Source of the DNA: Rivularia sp. T60_A2020_040
GTDB taxonomy: Bacteria; Cyanobacteriota; Cyanobacteriia; Cyanobacteriales; Nostocaceae
Direction: 5' to 3'
NCBI GenBank assembly: GCA_015272215.1
Contig: JACYMD010000083.1
Coordinates: 1 to 64,000, forward strand
Length of the DNA: 64,000 bases
The notes beneath the pieces are model-generated. The model ran no database searches. It was not told the origin of the DNA and worked only from the letters and a program-made list of their open reading frames with translations. Positions 53,900-62,563 of the stretch are shown here, piece by piece. The translations under genes and the position numbers were made by a program. Each line of letters starts with the position of its first letter. Position 1 is the first letter of the stretch.

Positions 53900-56314
53900 C
53901 TAAGAGTCATTACAGCAATGTTTTAAAGGAATTGTCACTGTAAACTTGGTTCCGACTCCAACTTCACTAGTGACGTTAATTTTGCCTTGGAGCATATCTA
54001 AACACTTTTTGACAATCGATAATCCTAATCCTGTACCTTGGATATTGCCTACATTTTGACATCTATGAAAAGACTCGAATAATAAAGGTAAATCTTCTGG
54101 GGGAATTCCGATACCTTTATCTTCAATTTCAAATACTACTTGTTGTTTTTGAGCAGAAACAGTAAAGTTAACAGCAGTTCCAGGTTGAGAATATTTAATT
54201 GCATTTGAAAGTAAGTTATTTAAGATATGTCCTAAATTTTTTTCATCAAAATTACCGATTATTTTAGTCTGATTAGTTATAAAGTTAATTTGTACATCTA
54301 AACGACCAATTTCATTTTTGATCTGATTAATTTGCATATCTTCTACTAACTGCCGACTGTATTCAACTAAATCCATCTCAACTGGATTGCAATCAAGTTT
54401 TTCTGCTTCTGCTTTGCCGAAAAATAACACATCATTCAACAAATTAGTCATGTGCTTGACTGCTGTTGTTATCCGATTAAAATGCTTGAGTTGTTTTTCT
54501 TCTTCCCACTGATTGCGGTAGTTTTCTAGTAATTCTGAAGAAGAAAGAATAGTACTTAAAGGAGTGCGAAATTCATGAGAAGTCATAGAAATAAAACGAG
54601 TTTTAAGTTCGTTAAGTTCTTTTTCTTTCTCTAATGCTTGTTTAAAGTCTTCTTCAAGTTGTTTTCGTTCGGTAATATCAATTCTATGACCAACGATTTC
54701 TAAAGGATTATTGTTATAATCTTTAACTAATTTTGATTGTTCATATATCCAAATATAGTTACCATTTTTGTGAAGAAAGCGATACTCGATAATTACTTTT
54801 TTTTGAGTAAATACCTTGGGTAATTCTGCACAAAATAATGATAAATCATCTGGATGAATGTGAGTTAACCAAAAATTAGAATCGGACACAATTTCATCCG
54901 TTTGATAACCGATTATCTCAAAGATATTATCGCTGATAAAAGTTATACTATAGTCTTCACAAAAATCAGAAGTATAAATTACTCCCGTGCTTGAAAAGAG
55001 TAAATGCTTGAATTTTTCTTGTGTTAAAAACAGCGATATTTCTGCAAGCTTATGTTTAGTGATATCAGTTTGAATACATATGTAATGAGTTAATTTATTC
55101 TTGTCGTTAAAAATAGGAGAAAAATTAAGTTGATACCAATATTCGTTACCATCTTTACAGTAGTTACGTATAATTGGTGTAAATTCTTTTGAATAAATAT
55201 CAGAGTCTAGTTTAGATAGTTTACTTAGTTTATTTAGTTTATTTAGTTTATTTATTGCATGATTAATCTCTTGAATAAAATCGTTTGTTAGTCCTAATGC
55301 TTCCGATATACTATTACCACTCAAGCGTTCAAATTCAGCGTTACCATAAACAATCGGTTTAGAAGGTAATCTCATATCAAAAATTGCTATTCCGTTATTA
55401 CTAGCATCTATTGCTTGGTTTTTTAAATGTAAAGCTTTTTCTGCTTTGATTTCTTCGCTAATATTGGTGCTAGTGCTTATCATGGCAATAATTTTGCCGG
55501 TAACATCTTCTACTGCATCAGTTCGTAAATGAATATGGAAAACGTCATCATTACGGGATTTTATTTCTAATTCACTATGGGATGATTTTCCTTGTTTTAT
55601 GTTTGCTAATAATTGTTGATATTCTGCTATATCTTTCCAGATGAATGAAAATCCTCCTAATGCATTTAATTCTTCACGAGTATAGTTCAAAATTTTAGTA
55701 AGGCTGGAATTTATATAAATTACCTTACCAGTTAAATCTGTAATAATAATGCCTTCACTACTACTTTCTAAAGCTTGTTGAAGGTAAAGTAAAGTTTCTA
55801 AATTTTCAATTTTGCTTTTTTCTTTGGAATCTAAATTTCTCCATATTCTTTGATGATTTATATTCCGGAAATTTTCTGCTTCTCTAATTTTAAGTTCGTA
55901 ATCTTTGAGTAAAAAATTAGTAATCGTTTCAGGTGAAATACAACCTACTAATTGTTTTTTTTCATCTTCAATTACAATAGGTAGATTTTGAAATTGAATA
56001 AAAATATTTAATACTAAGTTGATATCTTGAACTTGATAATATCTCAGCTTAACTACTGAAGTATTCATTGCTTCAGTAATTTTACTGTTTCTTAAATTCA
56101 TTTCCGACTCTACAACCCGTAAAACATCTTCCCAGGAAAACAAACCTACAACCTGCCAATCTTCCACTACCAAAACGTATGGTGCTGGTGGTTGATGTTT
56201 ATTCATCAATGCAATCGTATCCCAAACTGTTGTTTCTGGTGTTACAGTTAGTGGAGTGTAGTCAATTAATTGTTCTAAGGGTCCTAGGGAAGAAACTGGA
56301 AAGGCTACTTGCAT
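53900..56314 (-). CDS. CBS-PAS sensor histidine kinase
   Basis: An 804-residue sensor kinase without clear transmembrane segments. The N-terminus has a tandem CBS pair (LEQLIDYTPLTVTPETTVWD, VLVVEDWQVVGLFSWEDVLR, ITEAMNTSVVKLRYYQVQDI). Three PAS/PAC units follow from about residue 175 (LESSSEGIIITDLTGKVIYI, HIHLRTDAVEDVTG, GVIYTSDFCEDYSITFI). The HisKA dimerisation helix has the phospho-acceptor His in FISMTSHEFRTPLS, and the ATPase domain has NLLSNAIKYS, DKGIGIPPED and GTGLGLSIVKKC. A short NKLNKLNKLSKLSKLD run comes from a 9-bp tandem repeat in the gene. CBS domains often bind adenine nucleotides. The downstream REC-EAL gene is its probable target. Confidence 0.92.
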   Translation of the reverse strand: MQVAFPVSSLGPLEQLIDYTPLTVTPETTVWDTIALMNKHQPPAPYVLVVEDWQVVGLFSWEDVLRVVESEMNLRNSKITEAMNTSVVKLRYYQVQDINLVLNIFIQFQNLPIVIEDEKKQLVGCISPETITNFLLKDYELKIREAENFRNINHQRIWRNLDSKEKSKIENLETLLYLQQALESSSEGIIITDLTGKVIYINSSLTKILNYTREELNALGGFSFIWKDIAEYQQLLANIKQGKSSHSELEIKSRNDDVFHIHLRTDAVEDVTGKIIAMISTSTNISEEIKAEKALHLKNQAIDASNNGIAIFDMRLPSKPIVYGNAEFERLSGNSISEALGLTNDFIQEINHAINKLNKLNKLSKLSKLDSDIYSKEFTPIIRNYCKDGNEYWYQLNFSPIFNDKNKLTHYICIQTDITKHKLAEISLFLTQEKFKHLLFSSTGVIYTSDFCEDYSITFISDNIFEIIGYQTDEIVSDSNFWLTHIHPDDLSLFCAELPKVFTQKKVIIEYRFLHKNGNYIWIYEQSKLVKDYNNNPLEIVGHRIDITERKQLEEDFKQALEKEKELNELKTRFISMTSHEFRTPLSTILSSSELLENYRNQWEEEKQLKHFNRITTAVKHMTNLLNDVLFFGKAEAEKLDCNPVEMDLVEYSRQLVEDMQINQIKNEIGRLDVQINFITNQTKIIGNFDEKNLGHILNNLLSNAIKYSQPGTAVNFTVSAQKQQVVFEIEDKGIGIPPEDLPLLFESFHRCQNVGNIQGTGLGLSIVKKCLDMLQGKINVTSEVGVGTKFTVTIPLKHCCNDS

Positions 56315-56471
56315 AAGATAAACTTATTTGACTATAAGAAACACGTTTTAAGGAAATCTTGACAAAACATAAAACAATAGTTTTGATCAGACCTCTTTTT
56401 ATATTTTTGTATCTCAGAGGTTAGAATAACTGGAGTATAAATACTGAAATATTTGTTTTGTTAAATACACC

Positions 56472-56502
56472 TTAAAGGTTAGAGGTTAAAGGTTAGAGGT
56501 TA
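56472..56502. repeat. STRR array (GGTTAAA/GGTTAGA)
   Basis: Four heptads of the same type as after rpoB at 18717. It is in the gap between the histidine kinase and cyclophilin genes. Confidence 0.7.
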
Positions 56503-56521
56503 ATCTTAGTTGGATAAATAC

Positions 56522-56585
56522 AGAAGTCGGGTTTTTACGATGATTTTCTTGTGTAACAAATATTTGAGTTCAAAACCCGACTTCT
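56522..56585. repeat. AGAAGTCGGGTTT inverted repeat
   Basis: AGAAGTCGGGTTTTT and its inverse AAAACCCGACTTCT lie 35 bases apart. A related imperfect pair lies after bcsA at 40114-40146. It is between the kinase and cyclophilin genes, both on the minus strand. Confidence 0.65.
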
Positions 56586-56690
56586 TACCCTGCACAAGTT
56601 AAAGTTTAAAAATCGCAAAAAAAACCGCAACCATTGCCGATCAAAATCAACATGATGGTTGCAGTTTAAATTGTTGGGTTACAAAAATTG

Positions 56691-56845
56691 GGCGTTGCTG
56701 AATCCAGCTATGAATTTTAAATAATAGACATCTCCGAAAAAGAGGTAGAGACGTAGCAGTGCTACGTCTCTACAAGGGTTCTGGGTAACTCCCAAGGTTT
56801 TGAAAATCACGCAAAATCCGTTTCATACATCTTTTCAGCAACGCC
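56691..56845. mobile_element. 155-bp MITE with GGCGTTGCTGA terminal inverted repeats
   Basis: The ends GGCGTTGCTGA and TCAGCAACGCC are perfect 11-bp inverted repeats, and the arms continue with partly matching TATGAA. AAAAAT occurs directly on both sides (56683-56688 and 56846-56851), as expected for a target duplication, though the site is A-rich. In the middle is a perfect 13-bp palindrome GTAGAGACGTAGC/GCTACGTCTCTAC with a 3-base loop. It has no coding capacity. Similar ends are known from non-autonomous elements in Nostocales. A piece of the same internal sequence is at 58988-59052. Confidence 0.75.
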
Positions 56846-56871
56846 AAAAATCGTCACAAAGCCTTGAACAT

Positions 56872-57978
56872 CTATGCATTTTGCGGTTCAACCAAGTTTT
56901 CAATTCCTTGAATAACTTTGGCTGATTCGATTTTGTCTCCTTGCTTAATTTTTTCTAAAACTTCTTTACCTTTGGTGACATAACCAAACACGGAATAACG
57001 TCCATCTAATAAGTTACGTCCAGCGGGAGTCAGTTCGGCTTCAAATAGAAAGAAGAAAAACTGGGAAGAAGCCCCGTTAACTTCAGTTTCAGGACGAGCC
57101 ATTGCTAACGCACCGTAAGAGGAAAAAGGTAAAACTGGCATTTCGGTGTATAATCCAGCTTCTTCGAGTGTAATACCGTAAGTAGGCTGTTTATCTCCTT
57201 CTACAAGAACTTCCAAGGGAATAGCACGATATTGCCCTGTTTTTGGGTCAATAAAACCTACATCTTTACCCGGCGGATCTCCAACTTGCAATACATAGAA
57301 ATCTTCCGCACGTAAAAATTCTAAGCCATCATAAAAACCCCGTTTAACCAAATCCACGAAGTTTCCAGCAGTCACCGGAGCGCTATAACCATCCACAACA
57401 ACTTCTAAGTCTCCTTGAGTCGTTTTTACGGATATCGTAGCGCGTCCTTTTAATTGAGGTAAATTACTATATTCTGCGGGTACTTCATAGGGAAAACCCA
57501 CCACCATCGATTCTTCAAGTTGTCCTACCAAATCTAAAAGCTTGGCTCGTTCGATCCAAGTTTCTTCTTTGTCTTTATTGTTTACTACTTCTTGCAGCTT
57601 TTCTACACCAGTTTGCAGTTCGTTAATCCAAACCTTTGCTTGCTCTTGTTTTTCTTCTGGAACACTTGTCAGTAAGCTTTCTGGTTTACTCAAAACCCGC
57701 GAAGCCGTTTTTAAGTCATTTTTAATAGCTCCCCAGCGTCGATTAGCTCGTAGTTGGGTAGCAATATCTTCCAAACTTTTTTGCAATTTCCGTACTGGTT
57801 GATTCTCTATGGGAAGTGCATACCGTAACAAAGCTTTACCATCGGTAATTGCATTTCCTGCTGGTAGAGCAGCAATACTCGAAGAAGTCCATCCAGTTAC
57901 ACTTATTCCTAAAAATAGCGTTACCAGTATTAGTGTAATTAGACTACTCTTCAAAGAAGATTTTAATAAGTTGAACAT
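56872..57978 (-). CDS. Cyclophilin-type peptidyl-prolyl isomerase, TLP40-like
   Basis: A 368-residue protein with a signal segment (LITLILVTLFLGISVTGWTS), a helical N-terminal region of about 150 residues with Lys/Glu-rich helices (PVRKLQKSLEDIATQLRANR), and a C-terminal cyclophilin domain (VKTTQGDLEVVVDGYSAPVT, FVDLVKRGFYDGLEF, and the substrate-site region SSQFFFFLFEAELTPAG). It corresponds to the cyanobacterial homologues of plant thylakoid lumen TLP40/TLP38, and probably acts in the thylakoid lumen or periplasm on photosystem or envelope proteins. The cyclophilin domain differs from the bacterial PpiA type, having a longer insertion. A single gene on the minus strand; start at the ATG at 57978. 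Confidence 0.9.
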   Translation of the reverse strand: MFNLLKSSLKSSLITLILVTLFLGISVTGWTSSSIAALPAGNAITDGKALLRYALPIENQPVRKLQKSLEDIATQLRANRRWGAIKNDLKTASRVLSKPESLLTSVPEEKQEQAKVWINELQTGVEKLQEVVNNKDKEETWIERAKLLDLVGQLEESMVVGFPYEVPAEYSNLPQLKGRATISVKTTQGDLEVVVDGYSAPVTAGNFVDLVKRGFYDGLEFLRAEDFYVLQVGDPPGKDVGFIDPKTGQYRAIPLEVLVEGDKQPTYGITLEEAGLYTEMPVLPFSSYGALAMARPETEVNGASSQFFFFLFEAELTPAGRNLLDGRYSVFGYVTKGKEVLEKIKQGDKIESAKVIQGIENLVEPQNA

Positions 57979-58090
57979 AGAATCTGATAATGCAACATCA
58001 ATTTATTTGAGATTTTGTCGTAACATATGAATAATCTTCCCACAGTAGAGTCAGCTTCGGACGCTTCAGTACCTTATATCTTGCAACCGA

Positions 58091-58256
58091 CGCATAATTA
58101 ACTACATAATATCAATCTAAAGTAAATCTAAAATAAATCTAAAATAAATAAAATTAAAATTAAAAGTTAAAATTAAAAATAACTAAACTATAAATGTAAT
58201 ATTTTTAGTCCATTTTAATGGACTTTTGCTATCAGACTGGGACTTACAGTCCCAGA
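58091..58256. repeat. Dispersed repeat with terminal hairpin, copy 2
   Basis: The same start (CGCATAATTAACTACATAAT), core (AATATTTTTAGTCCATTTTAAT) and end hairpin (CTGGGACT/AGTCCCAG) as the copy at 13070-13188. This copy is longer in the A-rich middle, with short AAAATTA-type tandem units. It lies between the cyclophilin gene and smpB. Confidence 0.65.
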
Positions 58257-58378
58257 CAAGTAATACATAGATACCCTTGAACCATCAAAGTTTGTCAAAC
58301 TGGAGCGGTTCTATGTTTAGAAAAGCTAAATTATTACAATAAAGTAAATAGGTAGGCGTAATTAAATATAAGATAAGA

Positions 58379-58434
58379 CCTCACCCTCAATCCCTCTCCT
58401 TACTAAGGAGAGGGAAGCCGGAGGCAGGGTGAGG
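58379..58434. repeat. Nested hairpin repeat upstream of smpB
   Basis: An 11-bp perfect stem CCCTCTCCTTA/TAAGGAGAGGG sits inside an outer CCTCACCCT/AGGGTGAGG stem, followed by TTTTAT. This is a common interspersed cyanobacterial sequence. It lies about 70 bases before the smpB start and could end upstream transcription. Confidence 0.6.
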
Positions 58435-58502
58435 TTTTATATTTAATTTGATCCACTTACTTATTACTTACGAATTATTATTGGAGTTTTAGAAAATCAT
58501 CA

Positions 58503-58988
58503 ATGAGCAAAGATAAAGACAAAGATAAAAAAAATCAAGGTTACAAAGTTATTGCTGACAACCGTCAAGCCCGTTTTTTATACGAAATTCTGGAAACCTA
58601 CGAAGCGGGAATCCAGCTTACAGGAACCGAAGTCAAGTCTATCCGGGCTGGTAAAACTAATCTTCAAGATGGATATGCCTTAATTCGTGATAATGAAGCA
58701 TGGCTGCTCAACGTACATATTTCACCTTACAATTTTAGCGGCGCGTACTTCAATCACGAACCGCGTCGCAGCCGTAAACTTCTACTTCATCGTGACGAAA
58801 TTCGCAAATTGATCGGAAAGACTGAACAGGAAGGTTTGACTTTAGTACCTTTAAAAATGTATTTTAAAGGTGGTTGGGTAAAAGTTAGTATCGCTCTTGG
58901 TAGAGGTAAAAAGCTTCATGACAAGCGAGAAACCATCAAAAAACGTCAAGATCAGCGTGAAATGCAACGCGCAATGAAAAGTTATTAA
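58503..58988 (+). CDS. smpB: SsrA-binding protein SmpB
   Basis: SmpB binds tmRNA and brings it to stalled ribosomes for trans-translation. The 161-residue protein has the OB-fold pattern NRQARFLYEILETYEAGIQL, TGTEVKSIRAGKTNLQDGYA, the conserved NHEPRRSRKLLLHRDEI, and the basic C-terminal tail GRGKKLHDKRETIKKRQDQR that is needed for activity. The short N-terminal SKDKDKDKKNQG tag is lineage-specific. Start at the ATG at 58503. It is a single gene on the plus strand, with the MITE-derived repeat right after it. No tmRNA gene is visible in the window. Confidence 0.96.
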   Translation: MSKDKDKDKKNQGYKVIADNRQARFLYEILETYEAGIQLTGTEVKSIRAGKTNLQDGYALIRDNEAWLLNVHISPYNFSGAYFNHEPRRSRKLLLHRDEIRKLIGKTEQEGLTLVPLKMYFKGGWVKVSIALGRGKKLHDKRETIKKRQDQREMQRAMKSY

Positions 58989-59052
58989 ATAGACATCTAT
59001 CTCCGAAAAAGAATGTAGAGACGCGATGTATCGCGTCTTCACAAGGGTTCTA
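58988..59052. repeat. Partial copy of the MITE core with GTAGAGACG palindrome, copy 4
   Basis: It shares AATAGACATCT..CCGAAAAAGA and CACAAGGGTTCT with the inner part of the MITE at 56691-56845. The central palindrome is GTAGAGACGCGA/TCGCGTCTTCAC with one mismatch. The GGCGTTGCTGA ends are absent, so it is a fragment. It begins at the smpB stop codon and reaches the convergent gene at 59072. Confidence 0.7.
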
Positions 59053-59071
59053 GTTCGCAGATATTTTTCTT

Positions 59072-59323
59072 CTAATTGTTTCTTTGTATGTAGTGTAATT
59101 CATCCTCTTCGTCGTCTTCATATTCATCGTCATCGTCATCGTCATCGTCTTCATTCAACCATGTAATTTTCAATACCGAAAGCGCTGTTTTTAAACGCTC
59201 TTCATCGGCTGAATTAAAATCAATATCTTTTGAAGTTAATGCCACCTCGACAAAATTAGCAGATGCCTTTGCGGCTTTATATAGTGCTTCTAGAGCTTCA
59301 TTAAAAAACTTTGAATCTGACAT
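59072..59323 (-). CDS. Small acidic-tailed conserved protein
   Basis: The start at MSDSKFFNEA (59323) is preferred to the upstream TTG at 59368, because the part before it has no coding character. The 83 residues form a helical N-terminal half (ALEALYKAAKASANFVEVAL) and a tail that contains a run of eight Asp after NE, then EYEDDEEDELHY. Such tails bind basic proteins or metal ions, or lower the isoelectric point. I do not recognise a family. The Asp run is encoded by GAT/GAC codons in a short tandem repeat that may vary in length. Flanked by smpB and the M14 gene, without sign of an operon. Confidence 0.65.
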   Translation of the reverse strand: MSDSKFFNEALEALYKAAKASANFVEVALTSKDIDFNSADEERLKTALSVLKITWLNEDDDDDDDDEYEDDEEDELHYIQRNN

Positions 59324-59380
59324 AGCGTTCCTGATACAACAATGGTGAGTAAACTGGGAATTCAACAAGCTTGATTAGTA

Positions 59381-60541
59381 TTATAATTGAATAATCGAAA
59401 GTACAAATTCACCTTCATTTACTGCTTGATTTATCGAAACATCGTACACTAACCCATCAGCAGTAGCAAAAATATCTACGGTCGTAGGTAATTTACCTTG
59501 TTTATTAAAACTAAGTATTTGATAAAGTTGTTCTCCTGCTTGTACTTCCTTACCAAGTTCGATGATTGAGTTAATCATTCCACCGACTGGTGCATAATAT
59601 TTTGTAACTTGACTTTTAGTTTTAAAACTCATTTGATTATTCTTTTGTGGTAAATCATCTAATTTAAACTCTTTAGATAACACACCCTTTTGTTTTAAAT
59701 AATTTTTTACACCTTTAACGCCTTTTGTCACTGAATCAGGAATCATTGTCATTCCCTTGCCAAGTTCGAGTGTCCAAGCTTCCACATCAAATTTAACGGT
59801 TCTACCCAACTGCAAAAAACATTCTTCAAGCGCTAACCAAGGTTTAATAAAAGCTTCATCAAAAGCATCACCATCATACTCATCTAATAAAATGCCAAAA
59901 TCTAGTAGAAAATATTTAGCACTTTCCTCGCGATTGCGAAAATAATAAAGATAATTTAAACCTTGATTTGTCGAACTGTGGATATCAATTAAATAGTCTG
60001 CATCTAAACTTAGAGATTGCAATTTGTAGCGAAATTTTTCAGTATATGGTACTCCATTCGCAGAATTAATCTGATCTAAAAGTTTAACAAATTGTTGTTT
60101 AATTGCACTCAAAAAATTCTTTTTAATCTCCTCTGTATCAAAATCAAGCTGAGATTTCGCAAATGCTAATAACTGATTTTCTCGGTGATTGCTAATTTTA
60201 GATATATCTTTTTCATAATCCCAAAAAATACGATTCCAATCTTTTGCTTCATAAACACAGTATCTACCAGAAGAAAAATTATGAGAACGTTGATTAGTTG
60301 CCATGGGATTACAAACTGGAAGCAGCCAAATTTCTCCAATTAAATCTGTATTATTTAACATCCATAAAAATTCAATCAATTGGTGAATAACAGCATTGCC
60401 GACTATTTCTGCACCATGAAGATTTGATTGAATATAAACTTTTTTACCCGCACTAGCACCGATAAATTTGTAAACTTGTAGCGATAAAACATCACCCGAA
60501 GCCATTTGACGCACAGGGATAGTAGAGATAACTGGAAGCAT
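59381..60541 (-). CDS. Succinylglutamate desuccinylase/aspartoacylase family protein (M14-like)
   Basis: A zinc-dependent deacylase or carboxypeptidase-fold enzyme of the AstE/AspA type. The Zn ligands are seen in QSNLHGAEIVGN (H-x-x-E) near residue 40, and in LIDIHSSTNQG near residue 185. LLPVCNPMATNQRSHNF carries the Arg used for substrate carboxylate binding. The C-terminal domain (KYYAPVGGMINSIIELGKEV) is a small biotinyl-like hammerhead of a type often attached to this family. The ATG at 60541 (MLPVIST) is chosen because the upstream 12 codons look non-conserved. The start gives 386 residues. The substrate is not known. Confidence 0.85.
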   Translation of the reverse strand: MLPVISTIPVRQMASGDVLSLQVYKFIGASAGKKVYIQSNLHGAEIVGNAVIHQLIEFLWMLNNTDLIGEIWLLPVCNPMATNQRSHNFSSGRYCVYEAKDWNRIFWDYEKDISKISNHRENQLLAFAKSQLDFDTEEIKKNFLSAIKQQFVKLLDQINSANGVPYTEKFRYKLQSLSLDADYLIDIHSSTNQGLNYLYYFRNREESAKYFLLDFGILLDEYDGDAFDEAFIKPWLALEECFLQLGRTVKFDVEAWTLELGKGMTMIPDSVTKGVKGVKNYLKQKGVLSKEFKLDDLPQKNNQMSFKTKSQVTKYYAPVGGMINSIIELGKEVQAGEQLYQILSFNKQGKLPTTVDIFATADGLVYDVSINQAVNEGEFVLSIIQL

Positions 60542-60625
60542 TATTAAAAAACAAAATAGGGAAATAGGGAATCGCAAGAGAAGAAAATACTAATAATAAT
60601 TAATTGCTAACTTTTAACCGATTTA

Positions 60626-61219
60626 TCAAATCCAAAAATCAGCAATAGAATACCCCATCTCCGCTAACATGATCCGCAACAAAGGTAAACTCAAACCAAC
60701 TACGTTACTGTAACAACCTTCGATTTTTTCAACAAAAACAGAACCTTTCCCTTCCAACGCAAAAGCTCCAGCACATTTTAGGGGTTCTTCAGTCGCGACA
60801 TAAGCATCTATTTCTGTAACGCTTACTGAAGCAAAATAAACTTTTGTAACCTGATGCTTGACTAAATTACGTTTTTGTAGATTATCAATAAATACATGAC
60901 CAGTAAAAAGTTCACCGCAGTTACCCCGCATCATCATCCAACGTTGACGTGCTTCTTCTCGTGAGTCGGGTTTACCATGAATTTCGCCATTGATAGCCAA
61001 AACCGAATCGCAACCCATAACTAAAGCCGATTGAAAATTGGGTGCTACAGTTTGCGCTTTTCGTAAAGCCAGAGTTTCTACCAATTCTGCTGGATTTTCA
61101 ATTTGAATTTGAGACTCATCAAAATCACTTGGACAAACAAAAGGTTGAATTCCCACATTTTGCAGTAGACGACGACGTGCAGTTGAAGCGGAAGCGAGAA
61201 CAAAGGTTGGAGTACCCAT
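60626..61219 (-). CDS. maf: Maf-like nucleoside triphosphate pyrophosphatase
   Basis: Maf proteins hydrolyse non-canonical or pyrimidine nucleoside triphosphates, and are linked to septum formation. The motifs are [19 protein letters not shown] at residues 6-24, [34 protein letters not shown] with the catalytic acidic residue, and [20 protein letters not shown], then [10 protein letters not shown]. The length of 197 residues is normal. The start is the ATG at 61219. It is followed upstream by an STRR array and a PsbP-like gene on the same strand, a neighbourhood common in cyanobacteria. Confidence 0.93.
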   Translation of the reverse strand: MGTPTFVLASASTARRRLLQNVGIQPFVCPSDFDESQIQIENPAELVETLALRKAQTVAPNFQSALVMGCDSVLAINGEIHGKPDSREEARQRWMMMRGNCGELFTGHVFIDNLQKRNLVKHQVTKVYFASVSVTEIDAYVATEEPLKCAGAFALEGKGSVFVEKIEGCYSNVVGLSLPLLRIMLAEMGYSIADFWI

Positions 61220-61229
61220 ATTTAGGAAA

Positions 61230-61276
61230 AGTTAGGAGTTATGAATTAGGAGTTAAGAGTTAAGAGTTAAGAGTTA
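61230..61276. repeat. STRR array (GAGTTAA heptads) between maf and the PsbP gene
   Basis: About six units near GAGTTAA/GAGTTAT. It starts 11 bases from the maf start codon. The same unit builds the terminator stem at 77-107. Confidence 0.7.
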
Positions 61277-61319
61277 AAAATTTAACTTTCTTAATACTTA
61301 ATCTCTAATTGATAATCGA

Positions 61320-61868
61320 TTAATCCACACGGAAAGAACCTACAGAATCTTGAATCATACGTTTCATGCGATTCCAACGTCTTTCGGGTACTGAAGCATT
61401 GAAAGTAAATAATTTACCACGGCTAACGGCAACACTAGCAAGATTGTGACGCTCTCGTTTGTTGGGAAATTTCACCAAAAACTCTAATAAATAGTAAGTT
61501 TTACCATCTTCGCCTACTTTCTGCTCGGCGTTAACTAATTCTGCTGTACGATTAGAACCTTCGGGAGCAAGAGCATTTTTTCCCAATTTATATCCGACTT
61601 CTGTGGGTGTACCTAATTCCGCTAAAGTTTTACCTGATGGAACTGGACTAATCACCACAGAAACATTTTCAGTTGTTTCGATGATATCGTGAAAAACAAC
61701 ATCCGGGCCATTGCCTACCTTTACTTCCACCCAGCCGGTAGGATATAAGAATTGATAGCCATCGGTTGAGTCTATATAACTATTAAGTGCAGCAGCACTA
61801 GCTGTACTAATATTAGTTAGACACAAGCTAAATACTAAGAATAAACTAACTAAAATTCGTTTCCACAT
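61320..61868 (-). CDS. PsbP-like photosystem II-associated protein
   Basis: A 182-residue exported protein with a signal peptide (ILVSLFLVFSLCLTNISTAS, cleaved after ASA) and the PsbP fold: LNSYIDSTDGYQFLYPTGWV, VKVGNGPDVVFHDIIETTEN, VSVVISPV and the C-terminal VPERRWNRMKRMIQDSVGSF. PsbP-family proteins act in assembly or stability of photosystem II in the thylakoid lumen. A classical lipobox is not seen, whereas CyanoP from Synechocystis is a lipoprotein, so the anchoring may differ or the assignment may be to a PsbP-like relative. Adjacent to maf on the minus strand. Start at the ATG at 61868. Confidence 0.88.
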   Translation of the reverse strand: MWKRILVSLFLVFSLCLTNISTASAAALNSYIDSTDGYQFLYPTGWVEVKVGNGPDVVFHDIIETTENVSVVISPVPSGKTLAELGTPTEVGYKLGKNALAPEGSNRTAELVNAEQKVGEDGKTYYLLEFLVKFPNKRERHNLASVAVSRGKLFTFNASVPERRWNRMKRMIQDSVGSFRVD

Positions 61869-61939
61869 TTGCTTTGGTTCCTTTGGGCTGGAAATAATGC
61901 GTAATCATAAGGGTAAATTCTCGTTTTATTGTCCCACGT

Positions 61940-62563
61940 ATGTTGACAACTTACGAAGTACGCTGGTTTTATTCGGGTAATATTCCCGAAAATATTGAAT
62001 CTTGGTTTAAGCAGAATTGTCTTTTATCACCCATAAAAGTAGCAGAAAAACGCCAAGATGTGTATCTTTACACCCCAAAATGCGATTATTTAGGAATTAA
62101 GTTACGTCAAGGAGCCTTAGAAATAAAATGGCGTTATCCCGACTCGAATCTGATAAATTTTGGTTCTTTAGTAGAAGGTAATCTGGAAAAATGGAAAAAG
62201 TGGCGATGTTTGGATTCTACTGAAGAAACTTTTCAACTTGCTCAAATTGGCGATAATCCCATATGGGTAAGAGTCGCCAAAGTTCGTTATTCGCAACTTT
62301 ATCAAGTCACTGCGAATACAGCAGAACCTATTTATAGTGATACCGATACTGATATAGATAACGGTTGTAGTTTGGAACTTACTAATACAGAAATTAATGG
62401 TAATAGCTGGTGGAGTATCGCTTTAGAAGCTTTTGGAGAAGATTGTCATTTAAAGAATAATCTTCAGGTAACGGCTGATTTTGTATTTCATAATTACGAT
62501 AGTTTTCCGTTACAAGCAAAGAATTCTTACGGTTATCCAAGTTTATTGGAATTAGCTGTTTAA
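61940..62563 (+). CDS. Conserved cyanobacterial protein, possibly CYTH-like
   Basis: A 207-residue soluble protein that opens LTTYEVRWFYSGNIPENIES, then VYLYTPKCDYLGIKLRQGAL and EIKWRYP. Alternating charged strands such as YEVRW, GIKLRQG and LEIKWR resemble the strands of CYTH-type tunnel enzymes, which bind tripolyphosphates or nucleotides. The canonical ExExK motif is not complete at the N-terminus, so this is a weak suggestion. It is divergent from the PsbP gene by about 70 bases. No further function can be claimed. The start is the ATG at 61940. Confidence 0.6.
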   Translation: MLTTYEVRWFYSGNIPENIESWFKQNCLLSPIKVAEKRQDVYLYTPKCDYLGIKLRQGALEIKWRYPDSNLINFGSLVEGNLEKWKKWRCLDSTEETFQLAQIGDNPIWVRVAKVRYSQLYQVTANTAEPIYSDTDTDIDNGCSLELTNTEINGNSWWSIALEAFGEDCHLKNNLQVTADFVFHNYDSFPLQAKNSYGYPSLLELAV

